A DNA stretch of 27,582 nt from the IMG/VR virus record IMGVR_UViG_3300021091_000338, positions 1 through 27,582 of that record; one strand, written 5' to 3'. The notes beneath the pieces are model-generated. The model was not told the DNA's origin, did no database searches, and saw only the letters and a program-made list of their open reading frames with translations. This document shows positions 1 to 5,793 of this stretch, piece after piece. Position 1 is the stretch's first letter, and every line of letters begins with the position of its first letter. The DNA comes from a virus. The position numbers and the translations under genes are program-made.

Positions 1-67
1 GGCGGTGTGGCATAGGGAAAGTATTTCCGACTTGATCGCTCGAGATCATAGGGGTCTCGCGTTCACC
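1..67. repeat. Terminal direct repeat, left copy
   Basis: Bases 1-67 are identical to 27515-27581; the next base differs (t at 68, a at 27582). The simplest reading is an assembly overlap of a circular or circularly permuted phage genome. At 67 bp it is short for a true terminal redundancy. The repeat contains the start region of the first packaging gene and the stop codon of the HTH gene at 63-443. It also holds a CTCGAG palindrome and a TGATC/GATCA inverted pair around positions 33-48. Confidence 0.9.
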
Positions 68-443
68 TGTTTTGGGGGGGGTGGCAGGAGACTCCTTGAC
101 CGATGGTGCAGGGATGATGTGCCTGCCTTTGGGCCTGCAGGTGCAGCTCGTGGCCCTTGGAAATGATGTAAACCACCGAGCCCTTGGGCACCCGGCATTG
201 CTTGGCCACATCCTCAAGCGACATACCAAGATCTCGTAATTGAAAAGCCTTCAGACATAATTGAGGAGTGTGTGTGCATGATGTGATAGAATCATCCGGG
301 TCGATGATGGCAATGGGTGATCCGGTGATGTCAAACTTGGTGCCCAATGGATAGGACATGAGGCCAGCTTTGACAGCCTTGGCGACTAGATCCTTAGCTT
401 CTGCCAATAGCTTTGCCTTTTGAATATCAAACGACATCAACAT
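63..443 (-). CDS. Small helix-turn-helix protein
   Basis: This encodes 126 residues. Residues about 68-98 (LRDLGMSLEDVAKQCRVPKG and following) read as a helix-turn-helix of the homeodomain/resolvase type, so the product probably binds DNA; its target is unknown. The N-terminal 30 residues are Ala/Lys-rich and helical. The gene follows the helicase gene by 19 bp and is the last gene of the replication module. It may start at 443 or at the second Met at 437; there is no Shine-Dalgarno sequence, only an A/T/C-rich leader. Its 3' end runs through a C8 homopolymer (coding strand), so the last few residues depend on an exact base count. No known family is recognised beyond the HTH. Confidence 0.7.
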   Translation of the reverse strand: MLMSFDIQKAKLLAEAKDLVAKAVKAGLMSYPLGTKFDITGSPIAIIDPDDSITSCTHTPQLCLKAFQLRDLGMSLEDVAKQCRVPKGSVVYIISKGHELHLQAQRQAHHPCTIGQGVSCHPPQNR

Positions 444-462
444 AATGATAAATTGTTATTTG

Positions 463-1758
463 TCATAAAGTTGGAGATGAATCAGAAAACCTACAGAATT
501 GTCCCTCATAATGAAGGTTTACAATGCCACATTCTCCATCTCTTTGTTTTGCGATGATGATGCAGGCCTCGCCGCTGGTCTCCTTGCGGTCGCGATTAAG
601 CAGCATCACGATGTCGGCGTCACGCTCGATCTGACCTGAGTCGGCTAGGTCGGTCAGCCGTGGCTGTCTGCCCTTTTCCTTTTCCGACTCTCGATTTAGC
701 TGAGCAAGGCAGAGCATGGCCACTCCGGTCTGTACTGCGACATCCTTGAGCTTGCCGCTGACCTCTGCGACCTCGTAGGTGCGTTTTTCTGCACGGTCGG
801 CTGCCTTGATTTTTTGGAGATAGTCGACGATGACAAGGCGGACCTGATGCTTGCGGACGGCCCGTCGCACGCTGGCTGTGATGGAGGAGATGCTGTGGCT
901 TGCTGCTCCATCTAGGAACCATAGTGGGCTGTGACTGATTTTGCCCGAGGCTGACATCATCTGCCTCATGTCGCTTTCGGTGAGGTCGCCACTCTTGAGA
1001 TTCTGCATCGGCACACTTCCGATCGTCGAAACCATCCTTCTCAGGATTGCCTCCTTAGACATCTCAAGACTGACAAACAAGGTCGGCACCTTGTTTTCGA
1101 CCGCTGCCTTATTGGCGATGGCAATGGCGATGGCAGTCTTCCCGATGGAGGGACGGGCAGCAATGATTGCCATCTCCCGATGCTGGAGGCCGTCGGTTTT
1201 GACGTCGAGCCAATGGAAGCCGGTGGCTATGCCTGACAAACTGCCCTTGCGATTGAACCGATCCTGCATTTGGTCTAGGAAGCTGCCGGCCACCTGTTTG
1301 CTGGTCGAGAGAGTCTCACGGGACACGTCAATGCTGAGTCCTGCTTCCGCATTGGAGACGATTTCGTCCGGCTTGAGGGTTAGGACAGCGGAGTCGCGCA
1401 TCAGGCGATCTCCGGTGTCTTTGAGCTGGCGCCGATGGGCGGCCTCGGTGATGCCCTGCGTGTAGTACGGCAGATTGGCGGGCGATGGGCAGGCTGCCAT
1501 TGCCTTGTTCCAGGCCTCAAACGGAATCGGAAACTCGCCGTAGGCCTTCTTCCATTCCTTTGCCAGTTCTTGGAGGGTCGGGCTTTTGTTCTGCTGCACC
1601 AATCCGCGGATGGCATCGAAGGTCAACCGGAGGTCGTCCTGGGTAATCCAGGAGCTATGCACATCTGCCAAGGCATCCGAGCAGGTATCGATGTCTCCGG
1701 TTAGGCAGGCGCCAATCATGCCTGATTCATCCTCGGTCGGATAATAGGGGTCGCTCAT
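463..1758 (-). CDS. dnaB-like: DnaB-type replicative DNA helicase
   Basis: This 431-residue protein should be the hexameric helicase that unwinds the fork 5' to 3' during phage replication. The N-terminal helical domain spans about 5-110. The RecA-like ATPase domain runs from about 170 to the end, with Walker A ARPSIGKT (201-208), Walker B VRLVIVDYLQ (D312) and downstream motifs LAQLNRE and ERDADIVMLLNRD. Its length is typical of DnaB proteins (about 420-470). The ATG at 1758 overlaps the stop of the DUF1376 gene as ATGA and is preceded by a good Shine-Dalgarno (GGAGGG, about 7 bases upstream). The upstream DUF1376 protein is the likely initiator or loader. No primase is present, so the host primase is presumably used. 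Confidence 0.95.
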   Translation of the reverse strand: MSDPYYPTEDESGMIGACLTGDIDTCSDALADVHSSWITQDDLRLTFDAIRGLVQQNKSPTLQELAKEWKKAYGEFPIPFEAWNKAMAACPSPANLPYYTQGITEAAHRRQLKDTGDRLMRDSAVLTLKPDEIVSNAEAGLSIDVSRETLSTSKQVAGSFLDQMQDRFNRKGSLSGIATGFHWLDVKTDGLQHREMAIIAARPSIGKTAIAIAIANKAAVENKVPTLFVSLEMSKEAILRRMVSTIGSVPMQNLKSGDLTESDMRQMMSASGKISHSPLWFLDGAASHSISSITASVRRAVRKHQVRLVIVDYLQKIKAADRAEKRTYEVAEVSGKLKDVAVQTGVAMLCLAQLNRESEKEKGRQPRLTDLADSGQIERDADIVMLLNRDRKETSGEACIIIAKQRDGECGIVNLHYEGQFCRFSDSSPTL

Positions 1759-2492
1759 AGCGAGTCCCTCCAGTCGATTGCCTGTTTTTCCGCGCCTCTA
1801 CTTCCTATTGCATCAGGGCGTTCTTTGAGGCGTGCCCACCAGTTCCTGAGAGCAGCAGGCCATGACTTCATCGGGTTCTTGCCTACCCGCCACCCGTTCG
1901 ACTCGTAGTAGTTCAGGAACTTGTCGACCTCAATGGCAGGGAGGCCAATCCGGGCAGCCTCGATGTGCAGTTGCTCCGAGCTCGGCTTCTGGAACCGAGC
2001 GGAAGGCGGCTTGTCCGCCTGTATCTTATTAATAGGAGATGGAGATGGAGAGCCATCATCTGGCCATGCTGTGGCCAATGGGGTCGCCATCGTTTGGCCA
2101 TTGGGGTCGCCATCGTCTGGCCATTTTTTCCATCGTTTCTTGGCCCCATTGAGGCCTGCGGCTGCTTGTTTTGCCCGGAAAGCCTGCTGTTCCTCCCTGA
2201 TCCTCTCGAGTCGAGGGTGCTGGAGCGTATGGCCAACGGATAGCGAGAACTTAGCCAGGACATAGCCAAAACATGGCGACCCCATCAGTCCTGCGATGCG
2301 TGCTGCACGGTCTTGGTCAGCCGGGATGCCGCCGTGCGTCCATTGATGGCAGAGCAACCGGATGAGCCCGCCGACCTCCTCGGCGGTCATGTCGGCGGTT
2401 CCGGCGATGAAGTCGTCGGCGTAAAGCTGGAAGGCTGGTGGCCGGCCCTTTTCTTTCCTTGTTTGCATCGATGAATTGATTGGCCTACCCAT
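1755..2492 (-). CDS. DUF1376-type replication initiator/organiser-like protein
   Basis: This encodes 245 residues. The N-terminal region (AFQLYADDFIAGTADMTAEE, about residues 20-90) matches DUF1376, a domain common in phage replication genes. A Pro/Ser/Asp/Gly-rich linker follows, then a C-terminal segment (YESNGWRVGKNPMKSWPAAL) of the kind found in phage replisome-organiser proteins. It lies directly before the DnaB gene and overlaps it by ATGA, so a role in origin recognition or helicase loading is likely but inferred. ATG 2492 overlaps the upstream stop (ATGGGTAG); an alternative Met lies at 2468. The linker-coding DNA carries 23-bp periodic repeats that look like iterons. Extending the frame upstream to 2633 would run through the zinc-protein gene and is rejected. 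Confidence 0.85.
   Translation of the reverse strand: MGRPINSSMQTRKEKGRPPAFQLYADDFIAGTADMTAEEVGGLIRLLCHQWTHGGIPADQDRAARIAGLMGSPCFGYVLAKFSLSVGHTLQHPRLERIREEQQAFRAKQAAAGLNGAKKRWKKWPDDGDPNGQTMATPLATAWPDDGSPSPSPINKIQADKPPSARFQKPSSEQLHIEAARIGLPAIEVDKFLNYYESNGWRVGKNPMKSWPAALRNWWARLKERPDAIGSRGAEKQAIDWRDSL
2035..2052. repeat. Hexamer GGAGAT repeats and AT-rich stretch beside the iteron array
   Basis: The plus strand reads GGAGAT twice and then GGAGAG, encoding the SPSPSP run of the DUF1376 protein. It is preceded by the locally AT-rich TCTTATTAATAGG (2024-2036). Its position next to the 23-bp repeats resembles the purine-rich/AT-rich flank of lambdoid origins, but the tract is short and could reflect only the protein linker. 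Confidence 0.5.
2061..2145. repeat. Iteron-like array, candidate phage replication origin
   Basis: On the plus strand TGGCC begins at 2072, 2095, 2118 and 2141, exactly 23 bp apart, with one extra TGGCCA at 2061. The units at 2072 and 2095 differ at only two of 23 bases, and share GGGGTCGCCATCGT. The unit at 2118 keeps TGGCCAT and CCATCGT around a T-run. Because 23 is not a multiple of three, the repeated DNA is read in different frames and does not make a protein repeat, which argues for a DNA-level function. The array sits inside the initiator-like gene, as lambda iterons sit inside gene O. Origin function is inferred. Confidence 0.6.
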
Positions 2493-2733
2493 CGACCACC
2501 ACTGTTTGGTATTCCGACCGTTTTTTTGGAAGCACCGTAATGTAGTAGCCTTTGTTGTACAACGGACTGCCTCGATGACAATGGGCGATCCGATGCTCCG
2601 CATCCGAATCCGGCGTCTCCTTCGACCACCCATGGATGTGGGTCTTCCTGCAGTATGGGCACCACACCTCCAGCGTTGTCCCGTTTCGATGCCCAGCCAG
2701 CAACGGCCACGCCTTTTTGTTCCAGCGTTTCAT
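2485..2733 (-). CDS. Small zinc-binding phage protein (CPYC...H...HC type)
   Basis: This encodes 82 residues. C25-P-Y-C28 is followed by THIHG (H32, H34) and HRIAHCH (H47, H51, C52, H53), an arrangement well suited to binding one zinc ion. Short phage and prophage proteins with a WCPYC...H.HG...HR.AHC pattern are widespread in replication regions, and their function is not established. The ATG at 2733 lies one base after the stop of the exonuclease gene, and the 3' end overlaps the DUF1376 start by 8 bases. It is thus in the same transcription unit as replication genes and may help DNA or RNA binding. Confidence 0.75.
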   Translation of the reverse strand: MKRWNKKAWPLLAGHRNGTTLEVWCPYCRKTHIHGWSKETPDSDAEHRIAHCHRGSPLYNKGYYITVLPKKRSEYQTVVVDG

Positions 2734-2734
2734 T

Positions 2735-3403
2735 TCACGAGATGGTTTGAATGAGGATGTTTGCGACCTGCTGGGTGAGCTGTACGTCGCGCAGGCAGTA
2801 GTTGATTGCCGCCTGCCTGTCGGTCTGCCAGAGCTCGTGGAAGTGCGCCCCGCTGCCCAGCTTCTCGCCGAGGCCTAAGTGCCGGGAGATGGCAGCCAGG
2901 CTGCCATGCGCTCTGGAGTCGCCTAGCTGCCAGACCTCGCGCAGGTCGACGATCCCATCGTGCCAGTACCGGCCATTACGGAGCCAATAGGGTGGGACGA
3001 TGCCGTGCTTCCAAGATCGTTTAAACAGGAACGGGAGGTCGAAGGCTTTGATGTTGAAGCCGATCAACCGCGGATGCCGGCTGTCCCGCGGCCTGCAAAG
3101 GCTCCAGAACTGCCGGAGCATCTCTGCCTCGCCGTCGGCATCGGCGCACAGGATGCTGATCTCCTCGTGCTCGTAGCGGTAGCCGATGCAGAGCACCTGT
3201 CCGCTGAGTGCATCGAGCGCCGCGTTCTTGATGTAGTCGGCCTGGTGGTTCTCCTCGGCCTTCTGAATTTTCTCGGCAATGAGGTCCGGGTTCTTGGTGT
3301 TCCCGACTTTTACGTCTGCCGGATTGAATGGCGGGATGACCAGCTCGTTGAACGGCAACGGCCCGGTCTCAATGTCGAAGTAGATGGTGGGTGATTGTGG
3401 CAT
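2735..3403 (-). CDS. DnaQ-like 3'-5' exonuclease (DEDDy, DNA polymerase B exonuclease type)
   Basis: This 222-residue protein carries the three exonuclease motifs: Exo I YFDIETGP (D10, E12), Exo II GFNIKAFDLPFL (D122) and Exo III NYCLRDVQ (Y202, D206). These are the DEDDy metal-binding residues of the 3'-5' exonuclease domain of family B polymerases. It should remove nucleotides from DNA 3' ends in proofreading, repair or recombination. No polymerase domain follows and none is encoded elsewhere in the window, so it must act alone or with host enzymes. The leader is C/A-rich without a Shine-Dalgarno sequence. It is followed one base later by the zinc-protein gene. Confidence 0.88.
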   Translation of the reverse strand: MPQSPTIYFDIETGPLPFNELVIPPFNPADVKVGNTKNPDLIAEKIQKAEENHQADYIKNAALDALSGQVLCIGYRYEHEEISILCADADGEAEMLRQFWSLCRPRDSRHPRLIGFNIKAFDLPFLFKRSWKHGIVPPYWLRNGRYWHDGIVDLREVWQLGDSRAHGSLAAISRHLGLGEKLGSGAHFHELWQTDRQAAINYCLRDVQLTQQVANILIQTIS

Positions 3404-3503
3404 GGTGATGTCTTACGTTGGAAAGTTGGTCGTGCGTTATTCTGCGGGTGCGCACCCCCCGCTGAGTCCATGAGCCGCCGGGCAACCAGTCCCGGCAGAG
3501 TGT
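3404..3503 (-). promoter_or_regulatory. Intergenic leader with palindrome and small hairpin
   Basis: This 100-bp gap is one of the two longest non-coding stretches. It holds a perfect 12-base palindrome GGGTGCGCACCC (3446-3457) and an inverted pair GCCGGG/CCCGGC (3477-3482 and 3491-3496, 8-base loop). The segment next to the exonuclease start is G-poor (coding strand ends in CCAACGTAAGACATCACC). I see no convincing -35/-10 pair or U-run. Operator or RNA-structure function is possible; the HTH gene just upstream is a candidate binder. Confidence 0.4.
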
Positions 3504-3881
3504 CTAGGCCGCCTTCCCGCAATGCGGGCACAGCCGCGGCGCCTTCGGCCGCTCCTTGAGCATCGGCACCTCGAGCCAGTCGCAGATCTCCCGGTAGGAG
3601 ACCCAGCCGAAGCCGGTGACCACCGCCGGATGGATGTGCCCGCTGTGATACAGTGCCAGCGCTTCCTTCTTGTCGGCGACCGCCAGCCGCTGCAGCACGT
3701 GGTAGGTCCGAGCGCTGAATGGATAGCCCCATTCGGCCTGGATCTGTTCCAGGCGTTTGGCCGCCTTGGCTATCTGGCTGATCCGCTGCTTCGACAGCTT
3801 CAGCTCTTGGCCGATCTGCTGCAGGGTCATGCCATCGGATCGCATCAGGACAACCTTCGGCACCAAGTGTTGCAGTTTCAT
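3504..3881 (-). CDS. HTH DNA-binding protein with C-terminal CPHC motif
   Basis: This encodes 125 residues. Residues about 12-44 contain TLQQIGQELKLSKQRISQI, a helix-turn-helix very close to sigma-70 region 4-type sequences, so a transcriptional role is likely. The C-terminus ends in CPHCGKAA, half of a possible zinc knuckle. It starts two bases after the stop of the SSB-like gene and is followed by the 100-bp intergenic region. It could be a phage regulator that acts on promoters such as the spacer at 7232-7371. The direct target cannot be seen. Confidence 0.75.
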   Translation of the reverse strand: MKLQHLVPKVVLMRSDGMTLQQIGQELKLSKQRISQIAKAAKRLEQIQAEWGYPFSARTYHVLQRLAVADKKEALALYHSGHIHPAVVTGFGWVSYREICDWLEVPMLKERPKAPRLCPHCGKAA

Positions 3882-3883
3882 CT

Positions 3884-4621
3884 TCAGAATGGGATGTCGT
3901 CGTCGAAGGTGGGCGTTTCGGCCTGTCTGATCTCATCCATGCGCTTGGTGACGGCAGCGATCAGCAATTTGTCCTGTGGCGACTTTTCGGCGGCAGCCTG
4001 CGCCTTCGGCAACCAATGCTCGGCCAGGCCACGCACGGCATCGGACGTGAGTTCTGACAGAGCGATGCCCCTGAACTTGCCGACGTGAACTTTGACCTCA
4101 GTCGTTTTTACCGGCGCCGCTGGAGCAGGTGTCTGAATGGTCATCTGGTCCTCGCGAGGCGGCCTGTCCTGTATCCTGACCCAAAGTCCAGAGGGCTGTA
4201 GTGCAGCACCCACCTTGTGCGGCTGGATCAGCTTGATGTTGGCGAATGTTTTGCTGCCGTCCTGGCTCGCCTCATGCACGATCACCAGCGAGGCCGGGCG
4301 CCCGATGAGCGTGTCCAGATCGAAGCTGCTGGTCTCCTGCGGTGTAAGTGCCCGGCCAAACCAATCGCGCAGGAGCCTGGTCAAAGCTGCCTTCTCATGC
4401 AGGCTGACTGTCATGGGGGCGGTCATTGTTACCCATGGTTGCTTTGGTGTCCTCGACTCGTCGATAAGGTCGATTTCAAATGCGACCTTGAACTTTTGCT
4501 TCGTACCGTACTGCGTCTCGTAGGCCTTCAGCGGTGTGATGTCGACACACACCGCTCTGCCTTGGTATTCCGGGCAGGGCGTGAAGTTGCCGCCCTGGCT
4601 TTTGCTTGCTGTGATTCCCAT
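3884..4621 (-). CDS. SSB-like single-stranded DNA-binding protein with C-terminal GKFRG domain
   Basis: This encodes 245 residues. The N-terminal 135 residues (PCPEYQGRAVCVDITPLK, then SLHEKAALTRLLRDWFGR and ANIKLIQP) resemble an OB-fold-like phage DNA-binding family. After a Pro/Ala linker, residues about 177-205 (VGKFRGIALSEL, then GLAEHWLP) resemble the short DUF3820-type motif. The protein ends TFDDDIPF, which matches the acidic C-terminal peptide by which bacterial SSB recruits host replication proteins. It probably coats single-stranded DNA at phage forks and docks host partners. It neighbours the HTH, exonuclease and RuvC-like genes. The start is ATG 4621 with a CAA-rich, SD-less leader. 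Confidence 0.75.
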   Translation of the reverse strand: MGITASKSQGGNFTPCPEYQGRAVCVDITPLKAYETQYGTKQKFKVAFEIDLIDESRTPKQPWVTMTAPMTVSLHEKAALTRLLRDWFGRALTPQETSSFDLDTLIGRPASLVIVHEASQDGSKTFANIKLIQPHKVGAALQPSGLWVRIQDRPPREDQMTIQTPAPAAPVKTTEVKVHVGKFRGIALSELTSDAVRGLAEHWLPKAQAAAEKSPQDKLLIAAVTKRMDEIRQAETPTFDDDIPF

Positions 4622-4653
4622 GTTGCTTTGCTTTTGTGTTGGTTGTTGCTGTA
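4622..4653 (-). promoter_or_regulatory. CAA-rich SD-less translation leader of the SSB-like gene
   Basis: The 32 bases before the ATG read, on the coding strand, CAACAACCAACACAAAAGC followed by AAAGCAAC. The leader contains no GGAGG-like sequence and almost no G, so it should be unstructured. A similar AAAGCAAC element precedes the gene at 7034-7231. This suggests initiation by an accessible, unstructured leader rather than by anti-SD pairing. Confidence 0.5.
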
Positions 4654-4848
4654 TTACGAGGGCGAGTTCTCGTCCTCAAAATTGCTTTGGGCCAGTCGCA
4701 GGTAGTAGGCCCAGTAATCGGGCCAGGCCTCTTTGATCTTCGCCATATTGGTCGGGTCAGCCCTTAATGCTGCTGCCCCCAATGCGGAGACAAAGCTCCC
4801 GCCGTACTCCTGCATGGTCCTGGCCACGTCCCTGTCGGTGATGTTCAC
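4654..4848 (-). CDS. Small hypothetical protein, 64 aa
   Basis: The product begins MNITDRDVARTMQEYGGSF and ends NFEDENSPS. It contains a Trp/Tyr-rich stretch (EAWPDYWAYYLRLAQ). I chose the GTG at 4848 because it overlaps the upstream stop as GTGA and has an AAAGG Shine-Dalgarno seven bases upstream. A longer reading to an ATG at 4923 would run through the neighbouring gene. No family is recognised. It lies in a cluster of tiny genes between the RuvC-like and SSB-like genes and may be a recombination or replication accessory. Confidence 0.65.
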   Translation of the reverse strand: MNITDRDVARTMQEYGGSFVSALGAAALRADPTNMAKIKEAWPDYWAYYLRLAQSNFEDENSPS

Positions 4849-4997
4849 TTGCCGGCCTTTCCTCTTGGTCGGCGCCAGTAGCCGACGTCGCCGCGGAGCT
4901 TGTGCTGCCGGGCAGCCCGGCACGCCGCGCCGGCCTCGGCCCTGCTGATGTGGTAGGGTTCTGCGCCCGCTTTGATCTGTTGCTTAGGTTGATTCAT
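4845..4997 (-). CDS. Small basic hypothetical protein, 50 aa
   Basis: The product begins MNQPKQQIKAGAEPYHISRA and is rich in Arg, Lys and Ala, with a GDVGYWRRPRGKAGK tail, which suggests nucleic-acid contact. The ATG at 4997 has a very strong Shine-Dalgarno (AGGAGGAGG just upstream, which also encodes the Glu-rich tail of the preceding gene). It overlaps that gene's stop as ATGA, and its own stop overlaps the next start as GTGA. The function is unknown. Confidence 0.65.
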   Translation of the reverse strand: MNQPKQQIKAGAEPYHISRAEAGAACRAARQHKLRGDVGYWRRPRGKAGK

Positions 4998-5209
4998 AGC
5001 TCCTCCTCCTCCTGCCAAAAATCTAGAGCCTCCGGTCGTGTGGTCTTTAGCCCCAGCCGGATCAAGTGTCTGATCCGGTCGTTCTTCTGGCGGCAGATGT
5101 TGCGACTGGCATCCAGATCCCACCGCAGCGTCTGGATGATGTGGTTGAGCTCCCACACCTCCTGCTTCAGCTTGGCAAGGTCGCTCGGCATGGTGTGTTT
5201 CTGGCTCAT
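4994..5209 (-). CDS. Small coiled-coil hypothetical protein, 71 aa
   Basis: The product begins MSQKHTMPSDLAKLKQEVWE and has heptad-like spacing of Leu/Ile/Val through about residues 10-55, followed by an acidic end (FWQEEEEL). It is probably a helical, oligomerising accessory protein; no family is recognised. The ATG at 5209 overlaps the stop of the RuvC-like gene as ATGA and carries a GGAGGG Shine-Dalgarno about six bases upstream. A longer in-frame reading to 5398 is rejected because it would run through the resolvase gene. Confidence 0.7.
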   Translation of the reverse strand: MSQKHTMPSDLAKLKQEVWELNHIIQTLRWDLDASRNICRQKNDRIRHLIRLGLKTTRPEALDFWQEEEEL

Positions 5210-5661
5210 TTGATTCCCTCCGAGAGCATTGCGTGCTCGAGCAGCAGCACCGCGTCCGCGGTCTTGAGCGTGATGACTAGGCCGGGCTGCCTCTGCTGGG
5301 CGATACCCTTGAGGTGCGCCTTCCACCGCGTGCCGTGCGTTGCCTTGGTGCCGGCGCCTAGCGTCTTCTGCCACCGTTGCGGCGGCACCTCGATGCACCT
5401 GGTCTTGCTGGCCGAGATGAGGCCGTGCAGGAAGCCGACGTTGCGCCCGAAGTTGAACATCGAGCTCCCGGGGGCGCCCTTCCCGCCGACGTAGCCGCCG
5501 ACCCGCTCAATGTAGACCACATCCGAGATCGCCAGCCGGTCCATCACCAGGATGCTGACGTCCTGGTCGGTGGCCGGCATGGAGTCGAGGATGATGCCCG
5601 CGGCGCCCAGGTAGGCCAGGCCGCCGCTTGCCCCAGGGTCAATGGCGAGGATGCGCTTCAT
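5206..5661 (-). CDS. ruvC-like: RuvC-like Holliday junction resolvase
   Basis: This 151-residue protein has the RNase H-fold signature of RuvC: ILAIDPGASGG with D8, VVYIERVGG with E52, and KTADAVLLLEHA with D136. These acidic residues should bind two metal ions. It would cut four-way junctions or branched DNA to resolve recombination intermediates and trim concatemers before packaging. The length is slightly short of bacterial RuvC (about 170). The ATG at 5661 overlaps the upstream stop as ATGA and has a GGAGGG Shine-Dalgarno. It lies in a run of coupled genes from the ParB-like protein to the SSB-like protein. Confidence 0.88.
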   Translation of the reverse strand: MKRILAIDPGASGGLAYLGAAGIILDSMPATDQDVSILVMDRLAISDVVYIERVGGYVGGKGAPGSSMFNFGRNVGFLHGLISASKTRCIEVPPQRWQKTLGAGTKATHGTRWKAHLKGIAQQRQPGLVITLKTADAVLLLEHAMLSEGIK

Positions 5662-5789
5662 CGGGCAGCCCTCCGTAGGAAGGAGGCCAGCACCTTGTCG
5701 GCGACGGCGTGCATCTTGAGTCCTGCCCGGAGGCAGTAGGCCCGGAGGGCTTTGTGAGTGTCGGCGGTGATGTTGATGGTCTTCTTCAT
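5658..5789 (-). CDS. Ribbon-helix-helix-like protein, 43 aa
   Basis: The product begins MKKTINITADTHKALRAYCL and ends SFLRRAAR. The pattern of a short beta strand (TINIT) followed by two helices fits a minimal CopG/Arc/MetJ ribbon-helix-helix DNA-binding protein, which would act as a dimer. It starts five bases after the ParB-like stop region, and its TGA overlaps the RuvC-like start as ATGA. It is a plausible binder of the 10-bp tandem repeats at 7301-7330, since this fold often recognises short tandem sites; that link is inference. Confidence 0.7.
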   Translation of the reverse strand: MKKTINITADTHKALRAYCLRAGLKMHAVADKVLASFLRRAAR

Positions 5790-5793
5790 TTCG

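Noticed and set aside
1-67. True short terminal repeats or integration sites
   Set aside because: The length fits an assembly overlap, there is no integrase, and the repeat lies inside the first packaging gene.
444-490. AT-rich promoter before the 63-443 HTH gene
   Set aside because: TATCAT could be a -10 box, but no acceptable -35 lies at 16-18 bp; the evidence is too weak.
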